59,530 bases of DNA from a virus: positions 1 through 59,530 of the IMG/VR virus record IMGVR_UViG_3300017739_000010; one strand, written 5' to 3'. The position numbers and the translations under genes were made by a program. Positions 52,798 to 59,530 of the stretch are shown piece after piece; position 1 is the first letter of the stretch, and every line of letters starts with the position of its first letter. The notes under the pieces were generated by a model. That model searched no databases. It saw only the letters and a program-made list of their open reading frames with translations, and had not been told where the DNA came from.

Positions 52798-54069
52798 ATG
52801 AAGATATACTATAAATTTACAGATTTCATAAATGAAGAACTCCAGGTGGATAACTTGGAGAGCTTCGTATTTGAGGGTGGGGCTGCAGGACACATGATGC
52901 ACCCATTCGATGACAACTCACTTACATTTGCTGACTTTAAGAGAATTGTAAATTCTGCTCTACAGGGAGGTCTTGATTTTGAAGAGGCTCCAACAGAAAA
53001 GACAGATGGTCAGAATGTATTTGCTACTGTAAAGGATGGTAAAGCTATGTTTGCTAGAAATAAGGGACAATTAGCTAATCCACTCGACTTAAATGGTATC
53101 ATTAAGATGTTCACTGGCCACGCTTCTAAGCTGGTTGAAGAAACATTCATCTTTGCTGCTAAAGATCTAGCAGAGGCGCTCCCAAAGCTCAAGGACCAAT
53201 CTGTATTCCAAGACGGTAAGTCTTTTATCAATATGGAGTTAATTTACTCTAAAAACCCTAATGTAATTTATTATGACAGAGATGTTATTCAATTCCACGG
53301 TATGAAAGTTACTGATGGTGAGGGTAATATCATAGGTGAAGAGAATATCGCAGCAGAAATAGTAAAAGCACTTAGAGGGTTAAAAGCTGATATTGGTAAA
53401 ACATTTACAATAATTCCCCCTCAAATTTTAAAGTTAGCAAAAGACATTAACTTCGATGAGAGAGTCGGCTATTACGAAAAGGCGATAAATAAACTAAGAG
53501 ATACTTATGGTTTATCAGATCAAGATGAAGTCAAAATGTATCACGAGGCTTGGTGGAGAAATCAAATCGAAGAGAACTTTGCAGATTTAGACCCAGCATT
53601 AAAAGAAGGTCTTTTATTAAGATGGGCATATTTAGACAAGAAGACTCTAAATATGAGAGATTTAAAGAAAGCAGTTACTCCAGAACAAGCAAAGGCTGTT
53701 AAAGATTTTGATGGTCAAAGAAACAAGAAGTATAAAGAAAACATTTTACCCTTCGAGAATTTATTTTTAGAGTTAGGCTCGGATGTTTTAAAGAATGTTT
53801 CTAATTTTGTTGCTGCTAACCCAGAAGCTGAGAAAGCTAGATTACATAAGCAAATCAGAACTGAAGCAGACAAAGTTAAAAAGAATGGAGATCTAAAACA
53901 GATTGACAAAGTAGAAAAAGAATTAAAAAGACTAGAAGGTATCGGCGGAATCGAATCAATCATTCCAACAGAAGGTTTAGTCTTTAAGTACAACGGTAAA
54001 ACGTTTAAACTAACAGGTACTTTTGCTGCAATTAATCAGCTAATGGGTATCATAAAATACGGTAGATAA
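52798..54069 (+). CDS. Tagged covalent nucleotidyltransferase-like protein
   Basis: A 423-residue protein. The start MKIYYKFTDFINEE has the capsid-targeting-like core and I-N-E (11-13). E67-K68-T-D70-G71 matches motif I (KxDG) of the DNA/RNA ligase and capping-enzyme superfamily, where the lysine receives AMP or GMP. Residues 86-90 (ARNKG), MELIY near 148, E392-G-L-V-F-K-Y and F-K404-L resemble motifs Ia/III, IIIa, IV and V of the same fold. The enzyme should therefore form a lysine-nucleotide intermediate; substrate unknown. It ends one base into the next gene, a second KxDG protein. The family is seen in T4-like marine phages without function. Confidence 0.68.
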   Translation: MKIYYKFTDFINEELQVDNLESFVFEGGAAGHMMHPFDDNSLTFADFKRIVNSALQGGLDFEEAPTEKTDGQNVFATVKDGKAMFARNKGQLANPLDLNGIIKMFTGHASKLVEETFIFAAKDLAEALPKLKDQSVFQDGKSFINMELIYSKNPNVIYYDRDVIQFHGMKVTDGEGNIIGEENIAAEIVKALRGLKADIGKTFTIIPPQILKLAKDINFDERVGYYEKAINKLRDTYGLSDQDEVKMYHEAWWRNQIEENFADLDPALKEGLLLRWAYLDKKTLNMRDLKKAVTPEQAKAVKDFDGQRNKKYKENILPFENLFLELGSDVLKNVSNFVAANPEAEKARLHKQIRTEADKVKKNGDLKQIDKVEKELKRLEGIGGIESIIPTEGLVFKYNGKTFKLTGTFAAINQLMGIIKYGR

Positions 54070-55928
54070 TGGCACTACAAAACTTAAAAACATATTTCGA
54101 AGGTAGCAACTCAAATGAGTTCATGGATTTACTTAGCAATAAATGTATTGTTACTGAGAAAATTGATGGTTCTTCTTTTCATGTGAAAAGAAATAAGTCA
54201 GACTTCTCTTACTACAAATCTGGTCAGAAAACAGAGATGAACGCTGTAGACAGAACAATTGTAAGATATTATGAGAATGCAATTAGACATTTTAAAACAG
54301 TATCTGAGGAATCTAAGTTAGATATGCCTTTTGATTGGAAATTTGGTTTTGAGTATTTAGGTGACAATAAGACTATTGATATTGAATATGATGTTTTACC
54401 CAAGTCTAATTTGGTTTTAACACATATACAAGTTCTTCAGCCATCTAATCCTAACAAAGTTAGAAAAGTAATTAGAGACACTAAGATTTTAAATAAATGG
54501 GCAGACAAATTAGAGGTTAATAGACCCCCAGTTTTATTTGAAGGTCTTTTACATTCAGGTCAAAAATCTTCTTTAATTGATGTTTTAGAAACTGGTGTAA
54601 ACGAATTTGAAGACAGATATGAAAATCCAGACAAACCATCTTTTACAAGAGTTTTATACGGCATTTTCAATGAGAATAAAAAGCAGTCTGCTTTAATGAA
54701 TGATTTATCAAAAGATGTTTCAGGATTTATTATTAACTTTCACGATGGCAGTAGCGTTAAGACTTTTATTTTAGAGAAGTTTAACAAAAAACCTAGACTA
54801 GAAAGAAAACCATCTGACATGTATCAGATTTCTATCTTAGATATTGTAGAACATTTCATGCAATTAGACATAAGCAATATCGGATTGGAAGAAGAATCTT
54901 CTGACAAAAGATATTTAGAGTTAATGTCAGAGATGTTTAATGATTATATTGGTAAAAATGCAACAAAATATATTGGAGCTAAATTTGACTCCGCTGACTT
55001 TGCAGAATCTCCAATGTTTGAGTTAAACCATAAATTTTTACAAAACGAGAAAACATTAACTTTAGTACAAGATAAGATTTTAGCAGAATTGTTTAAAATA
55101 ACATTAGGCTCTTTTAGAAAGAAGAGAAGCAAAGAGACTGATATTATCAACGGAGACATGCTACAAACATTAAACCAAGTTGTTGAAAAAATTGAAGCTA
55201 GAGTTTTAGCAAAAGTAGAAGAAAACGGAATTATGAATTTTAAACAATATCTAGTAAACCAGAAGATTGACTCTGAAGTAAAGCCGGTAATGGAAGCTTT
55301 AGATGTACAATATCCAGAACAAGGTAAGAAATTAGTAAATATGTTTGTTGGTAGATTCCAACCATTTACACTAGGACATCAAAAAGTTATCGAGACAATT
55401 TACAAACAAAATGGCTACCCTGTTGTTATCTTTTTAATTAAAGCTAAAAAGAAAAAAGCAGAAGATGCATTCAAGAGACCTTATGATGAAGCTACGCAAT
55501 TAGGTATGTTAAATAGACTAAAGGACAAATTGCCAATCGAAGACGTTAAAGTTCTACCTACAGCAGCTATTGATAAAATGTTTAATGCATTAAGACCTAA
55601 GTACGAACCAGTATTATGGGGAACAGGAACTGACAGAATGAAAGTATATGGTTATCAAGTAAATAACGACAAATATAGAGAAGCTCTAGGTGTTAGAGAT
55701 GATTTCGGTTTATTTGAGATTCCAAGAACTGGTAAAAACATTTCAGCTACTCAAGTTAGAAACGCAATGCTTGATGGTGATGATAAACTATTTAAAAAAC
55801 TAACTCCAAGAGGATTACACAACATGTTCGATGAGTTAAAACAAAAATTACAAGACTCGATGGGAGTAATGGCAGAATCTACAGAAGTAGAGTTCTTAAC
55901 CTTCGATGATTTTTTAAAGAATATATAA
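54069..55928 (+). CDS. Fusion: covalent nucleotidyltransferase-like domain plus NMN-adenylyltransferase-like domain
   Basis: A 619-residue two-domain protein. N-terminal part: E30-K31-I-D33-G34 is KxDG motif I, followed by FGFEYLGDN and GFIINFHDGSSVKTFILEK, resembling motifs III and IV/V. C-terminal part: G428-R-F-Q-P-F-T-L-G-H437 is a nucleotidylyltransferase (T/H)xGH motif, and I558-S-A-T-Q-V-R564 is the matching ISxTxxR motif, as in NadM/NadR NMN adenylyltransferases. The domain would transfer AMP from ATP to NMN or a related phosphate. The last residues VEFLTFDDFLKNI repeat the tag core without an [ILV]-x-E site. It is coupled to the upstream ligase-like gene by one base. Confidence 0.8.
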   Translation: MALQNLKTYFEGSNSNEFMDLLSNKCIVTEKIDGSSFHVKRNKSDFSYYKSGQKTEMNAVDRTIVRYYENAIRHFKTVSEESKLDMPFDWKFGFEYLGDNKTIDIEYDVLPKSNLVLTHIQVLQPSNPNKVRKVIRDTKILNKWADKLEVNRPPVLFEGLLHSGQKSSLIDVLETGVNEFEDRYENPDKPSFTRVLYGIFNENKKQSALMNDLSKDVSGFIINFHDGSSVKTFILEKFNKKPRLERKPSDMYQISILDIVEHFMQLDISNIGLEEESSDKRYLELMSEMFNDYIGKNATKYIGAKFDSADFAESPMFELNHKFLQNEKTLTLVQDKILAELFKITLGSFRKKRSKETDIINGDMLQTLNQVVEKIEARVLAKVEENGIMNFKQYLVNQKIDSEVKPVMEALDVQYPEQGKKLVNMFVGRFQPFTLGHQKVIETIYKQNGYPVVIFLIKAKKKKAEDAFKRPYDEATQLGMLNRLKDKLPIEDVKVLPTAAIDKMFNALRPKYEPVLWGTGTDRMKVYGYQVNNDKYREALGVRDDFGLFEIPRTGKNISATQVRNAMLDGDDKLFKKLTPRGLHNMFDELKQKLQDSMGVMAESTEVEFLTFDDFLKNI

Positions 55929-55948
55929 ACAAAATATAGCATAATAAT

Positions 55949-56353
55949 ATGAAGAAAGTCCTATCATTCGAAGATTTCAAAAGCTCAGTAAATGAGTCAA
56001 TACAATTCGGCTCATATCACTTTAGTGACAGAACATCATTCGGCGAACATAGTGATGATTTACCTGAAAAAGGTGAAAGTAAATTTTTAGTGATGTCACA
56101 TACTGAAGTAGAGTTTGATGGTAGAAGATACAGACTAGATGGTCAACATACTAGTTTTGGTCAAGGAAGTAAAAGATATATTATTGGTATTTTCGAAGAC
56201 GAAGCTTCTGCTACAGAAGCGTATAAACAAGCTATGAAAAAACCAGAAGGTGCATACGTTTCTTTCTCAATGGGAACATTAACTGCAAAATCTAAATTTA
56301 CATTTAGTTACATTGAAAAAGAGGGACGCCTAGCAAAAATTAAAATAAGATAA
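55949..56353 (+). CDS. Small tagged protein, unknown
   Basis: A 134-residue protein. The start MKKVLSFEDFKSSVNES has the tag core F-E-D-F and V-N-E at 14-16. The rest is beta-rich (SKFLVMSHTEVEFDGRRYRLDG, KRYIIGIFEDEASATEAYKQA) and reads like a compact single-domain protein. ATATATAA at 55921-55928, overlapping the upstream stop, could be a weaker late-promoter variant. It is followed 2 bases later by a long tagged protein. Confidence 0.62.
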   Translation: MKKVLSFEDFKSSVNESIQFGSYHFSDRTSFGEHSDDLPEKGESKFLVMSHTEVEFDGRRYRLDGQHTSFGQGSKRYIIGIFEDEASATEAYKQAMKKPEGAYVSFSMGTLTAKSKFTFSYIEKEGRLAKIKIR

Positions 56354-56355
56354 TC

Positions 56356-58437
56356 ATGGCATCATTCGAAGACTTTTTATCAGAAGGTAAGAAATTACAA
56401 ATCAAAAGAAAATATACAGAGAACCACCCTGCTAAAACTGTAGGTAAAACTGCCAATGTAAGAAACGCAGTTCTACAAGCTATTAAGGATGGTGTGGTAA
56501 CAAGAGAAGAGTTCAACAAAATTCTTTCTGAGTTATCTGCTGATTCTAGACAATGGTCTTCTAGAAATAGAAAGTATTTCAATATCTCTGAAGAAGGTAT
56601 TAAACTTTCAAAGTGGGGTATGAGAATTCTAAACGAACTAGACTCTGAAGAAGAGGAAATGATTCTATCTGATGAAATTAGTGAGAATGTAAAAGTCTTA
56701 AAAGACAAATGGCCTTATGTTGAGTTTAAACTCAAAGGCAAAAAGCATAAAGTAGACTTTGAGTATGAAGATGATATTGATGACCACGGTAACGAAGGTA
56801 AAGATCAATACTATAGAGGAGAAGATGAAGACGGTAATTTCTTTGAAGTAGATGTTTATTCTGACTATAGAGGTGAAGTGCAAGATGTATTATATGATAC
56901 TCTAGTACAAGTTGACGAATCAACAGTTAATGAAAAGAAACTTAAATTTAAAGTAGGTGATTTCATTAAAAAGAAGAAAAAGTATGGCGGTGGAAACTTT
57001 GAGTATGAAATTAAATCTATTAAGCCAAAATTTAATGCGGTTGAACTTTATTTAGACGTTACTAGTAACAGCCAAATGCAAACATTTCAACATATTGAAA
57101 AAGAATGGGAACTTGCAGAAGCTGTAGTTAATGAAAAAGACGACGCTGGTGACCACTTAGATAATTTAGAATCTATTGTAGGTAAAGCCAGAGATTTCTT
57201 TGCAATAGGTAAAGAATTAGATAAAGGTGGCTACAAGAAGAAATACTTCTATAGTGACACGATGGCTCCATCATATACAATTGAAGTAGATGGTTTTAGA
57301 TTTGCTATTATCAATAAAAGATATGTTGACAAAGGCGATAGAGAAGTTGGCGACATCGCAATCGGATTATTAGAAAATATGAACACAAATATGAAAAACG
57401 AAATAAACTTATTCGAATCATTCGGAGACTTCTTAAGCTCCAATGGTATTCTTAACGAAGCAATTAACTCTGCTATTTTAAGATCAGTTCTATCTAACGG
57501 TAGAGAGGGTAAACAAGGTAAGAAGAATCTTTCTATGTTAGCTAAAGGTTTTTATGGACTATCTAAAGTAGCTCTTGATAAAATTGAAGATGAAGATTTT
57601 ATTATTAGTAATGATGTAAGTAAAATCTTTAAGAACTATGGTGGTAATAGCCACGTACTTTTCTTTATCTCAGACAATGAGAAAGAAAACCCATACTATG
57701 ATACAAAGAACTCATCTTGGAATGACTATAAGATAGTTCCAGGTGGAGGTATTGTATTAGCAGCTATGTCTGGTGATAGACAATTCTATGCTAACGAGTG
57801 GTCAAGATGGTCAGGCGGTAGAGTTTGGTCTAAGAATAAAAAAGGTGATGAAGGACAAATAGGTATTAACCACAAATACAGAGGTTGGGGTGCATCAGGT
57901 CTTAACAACGGTAAGAGAATCGCAGAGATGTCCGATAGAGTTATTGTTATTAACTTAGAATTAATCAGACAAAAGTATTCTACTGAAAATCTTAGAAATG
58001 CAAGAAAAGCCGCTAGAGCAGGTGCAACAGCATTCAAATCTGATAAAGATTTTAAAACAGCTAACTTAGACAGATACCATAAGATTTTAGCTGATAAAGC
58101 AGCGAGTCTACCACTAGATAAAATGGTAAAAGATGCTATCGAGTTACTAAGTAAACATCTTTCAGATGGCATATCAAGCGGTAGTATGACTAAATATGAT
58201 GAAATTAAAGTTGGTGAAGATCCTAAAGGTAGAGAAGTAAAAGCAAGAGATTGCTCAAACCATATTTCAAATATCTTAGATGACTACTCAAGATATGTTA
58301 GTTACATTAAACAAGGTGAAGAATCTGAAGCTAGATATGGTCAAAGAGAGTCTTACTACGAGAAAGAGTCTAAAAACTATGCTAAAAGAATAAAAGACAA
58401 AATAGCTAAAATCGAGAAGTTCGATTACGCTTGGTAA
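56356..58437 (+). CDS. Tagged multi-domain protein resembling a polyprotein
   Basis: A 693-residue protein. Start MASFEDFLSEG: tag core and L-S-E at 8-10. A small helical unit (about 15-95) follows, then an acidic beta unit (115-190), V-N-E (191-193), a basic beta domain of about 65 residues, V-N-E (258-260), another unit, then a second full tag INLFESFGDFLSSNGILNE (350-368) inside the protein, with L-N-E at its end, and a C-terminal domain of about 320 residues (basic helices at the end). Domains are thus separated by [LV]-x-E sites. I infer fusion of two packaged proteins, possibly cut by the head protease. Confidence 0.6.
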   Translation: MASFEDFLSEGKKLQIKRKYTENHPAKTVGKTANVRNAVLQAIKDGVVTREEFNKILSELSADSRQWSSRNRKYFNISEEGIKLSKWGMRILNELDSEEEEMILSDEISENVKVLKDKWPYVEFKLKGKKHKVDFEYEDDIDDHGNEGKDQYYRGEDEDGNFFEVDVYSDYRGEVQDVLYDTLVQVDESTVNEKKLKFKVGDFIKKKKKYGGGNFEYEIKSIKPKFNAVELYLDVTSNSQMQTFQHIEKEWELAEAVVNEKDDAGDHLDNLESIVGKARDFFAIGKELDKGGYKKKYFYSDTMAPSYTIEVDGFRFAIINKRYVDKGDREVGDIAIGLLENMNTNMKNEINLFESFGDFLSSNGILNEAINSAILRSVLSNGREGKQGKKNLSMLAKGFYGLSKVALDKIEDEDFIISNDVSKIFKNYGGNSHVLFFISDNEKENPYYDTKNSSWNDYKIVPGGGIVLAAMSGDRQFYANEWSRWSGGRVWSKNKKGDEGQIGINHKYRGWGASGLNNGKRIAEMSDRVIVINLELIRQKYSTENLRNARKAARAGATAFKSDKDFKTANLDRYHKILADKAASLPLDKMVKDAIELLSKHLSDGISSGSMTKYDEIKVGEDPKGREVKARDCSNHISNILDDYSRYVSYIKQGEESEARYGQRESYYEKESKNYAKRIKDKIAKIEKFDYAW

Positions 58438-58454
58438 AAATACTAATATAAAAA

Positions 58455-58661
58455 TTGGCATCCTGTAAGTTAAAAGAAAGTAGTAAAGAATATCAGAGAG
58501 ATCGTAATAACAAAATGACCAATAAATGGTCGTGGAAGCATTATACGGTTCACAACACTTCAACAGAAGAGTTACTAAAGGCTTACGAGAATTCCAATAT
58601 GAGTAGAAAGAGGAACATAATTAGAAAAGAATTAGAGAAAAGAAATGCCATCAGTAAGTAA
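58455..58661 (+). CDS. Small conserved-looking basic protein
   Basis: A 68-residue Lys/Arg/Ser-rich protein. From TTG 58455 it reads MASCKLKESSKEYQRDRNNKMTN, then KWSWKHYTVHNTSTEELLKAYEN and RKRNIIRKELEKR. I prefer TTG because the part before the first ATG (58515) is of the same character as the rest and lies 17 bases after the previous stop; starting at 58515 would give 48 residues. Basic and helical; nucleic-acid or capsid-interior binding is possible. It overlaps the next gene by 17 bases. Confidence 0.55.
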   Translation: MASCKLKESSKEYQRDRNNKMTNKWSWKHYTVHNTSTEELLKAYENSNMSRKRNIIRKELEKRNAISK

Positions 58662-59530
58662 ATCACAACAAAGATTAATGGGAGTTGCATACGCAGTTAA
58701 ATCTGGTAGTATGGAACTTAAAGATGTAGATGCAGAATACAGAGATAAAGTTGCATCGTTAGTAGATGGTATGACTAAGAAAGATCTAAAGAAATACGCT
58801 TCAACTAAACATGATAAACTACCAGAAACGGTAGATGAAAATTTTGAAGTAGGTATGGGTAGAATATCACCATCTTCTAATATTGGAGGAATGGGTCCTG
58901 TAGTTTTGCCTTCCGATGGTGTTGTAGGTTCCGGAGACGTACCTACAGTAGCAGATATTGACGCTGAAGACGAAGAAGAAAAGAAGAAGGATAAAACAAA
59001 AAAGAAATTAGAAATGGAGAACTTTAAATTATTTACACAGTTTGATAATTTCGTAAGCGAAGGTTTCGACCAACGCCCCGGACAATTAGTTAAAGACTTA
59101 CATTTTGAGATAGATCCTGAAAAAGCAGAAGCGATGAAAATCGAACTTGGCAGGAGACAAGGAGAGGTTACAACAAGAAAACAAATTGAAGGCGGCGATT
59201 ATGCTCTAAGAAGATTTAGAAAAGAGATTAGATATGGTGACGGTAGTTACTTGGGAGTATTTATGCCGGGTTCTTATGATGCCGCTACTTCTAAGTTAGG
59301 CGATGGTCCACATAAGAAAGCAGTTAAGAAAGTAAAATGGAATATGAAGAAGTATCAACAATGGGTTGATGATGTAGCTTCTAATGACGGTTGGAAACAT
59401 TCTTACGATATGGCACAAAATGCTAAAATGGAACCAGGTCTATTACAGTGGGCTAAGAAAGAATTTAGAGGTGAAGATCCACTACAAAGAATTCAATGGG
59501 ATATTGAAGCCTATGCAGAATCTGTAGTTA
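58645..59530 (+). CDS. DUF3008-like protein with internal tag (partial, runs off window)
   Basis: At least 295 residues, open at the window end. Residues 1-62 (MPSVSKSQQRLMGVAYAVKSG...LKKYASTKHDKLPETV) match the DUF3008 type (Pro-x-x-Ser-x-x-Gln-Gln-Arg-x-Met-Gly, ending STKHxxLPexV), a short domain frequent in phages. After a Gly/Pro-rich linker and a Lys/Glu stretch, residue 124 (ATG 59014) begins MENFKLFTQFDNFVSEG, another tag with V-S-E (137-139), followed by an unrecognised basic domain. So a tag lies in the middle, either as a fusion or with a second internal start at 59014. Confidence 0.7.
   Translation, partial: MPSVSKSQQRLMGVAYAVKSGSMELKDVDAEYRDKVASLVDGMTKKDLKKYASTKHDKLPETVDENFEVGMGRISPSSNIGGMGPVVLPSDGVVGSGDVPTVADIDAEDEEEKKKDKTKKKLEMENFKLFTQFDNFVSEGFDQRPGQLVKDLHFEIDPEKAEAMKIELGRRQGEVTTRKQIEGGDYALRRFRKEIRYGDGSYLGVFMPGSYDAATSKLGDGPHKKAVKKVKWNMKKYQQWVDDVASNDGWKHSYDMAQNAKMEPGLLQWAKKEFRGEDPLQRIQWDIEAYAESVV

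Noticed and set aside
1-59530. tRNA genes, CRISPR arrays, integrase or insertion sequences
   Set aside because: Looked for cloverleaf-like or repeat-spacer structure and for recombinase or transposase motifs; none convincing.

Overview
The window is a gene-dense, AT-rich segment (59.5 kb, almost all genes on the + strand, gaps usually under 100 bp) of a large T4-like contractile-tailed phage genome. Evidence for T4 kinship: gp25-, gp6-, gp5- and gp53-like baseplate proteins, a gp32-like single-strand binding protein with an acidic tail, a gp61-like primase, a UvsY-UvsW pair and a dCMP deaminase. Several traits point to a Bacteroidetes, probably marine flavobacterial, host: starts lack Shine-Dalgarno sequences and have A-rich leaders, one fibre carries a BACON-like domain, and a HExxH membrane protein is of a kind common in that phylum. 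The host is inferred, not shown. I see no integrase, tRNA, rRNA, CRISPR array or insertion sequence.

Layout. 0-5.9 kb: a tagged small protein, a 21-residue cysteine-rich peptide, a perfect intrinsic terminator, dCMP deaminase, an XPD/DinG-type helicase, a 2OG-Fe(II) oxygenase-like protein and small unknowns. 5.9-14.1 kb: tail hub and spike genes. 14.1-15.0 kb: two minus-strand genes behind a promoter-like element. 15.1-18.7 kb: two HExxH proteins, a four-repeat ribosomal S1-like protein and an amidoligase-like protein. 18.7-31.1 kb: baseplate wedge (25, 6, probable 7) and large structural proteins. 31.2-44.5 kb: a 2752-residue adhesin-like structural protein, a collagen/BACON fibre, a spanin-like protein and tail proteins. 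44.5-50.7 kb: a glycine-zipper protein, a RuvC-like resolvase, a second minus-strand pair behind a near-identical copy of the same 70-bp element, then SSB, primase, UvsY and UvsW. 50.8-59.5 kb: a block of proteins carrying a shared short tag; the last gene runs off the window.

Most interesting. At least six proteins start with a short motif (aromatic/acidic core F-[ED]-[ED]-F followed by [ILV]-x-E) that resembles the capsid-targeting sequence of T4 internal proteins, including a T4 gp21-type cleavage site. The same motif sits inside two longer proteins and, without a cleavage site, at the C-terminus of another. Two of the tagged proteins carry covalent-nucleotidyltransferase (ligase/capping-type) motifs, and one of these is fused to an NMN-adenylyltransferase-like domain. 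The block may therefore encode a set of enzymes packaged in the capsid and injected with the DNA. Other regulatory signals are an 11-bp motif (GATATATAATA) found in four intergenic gaps, likely the late promoter, and the duplicated 70-bp minus-strand promoter. No gap without a gene exceeds about 175 bp.
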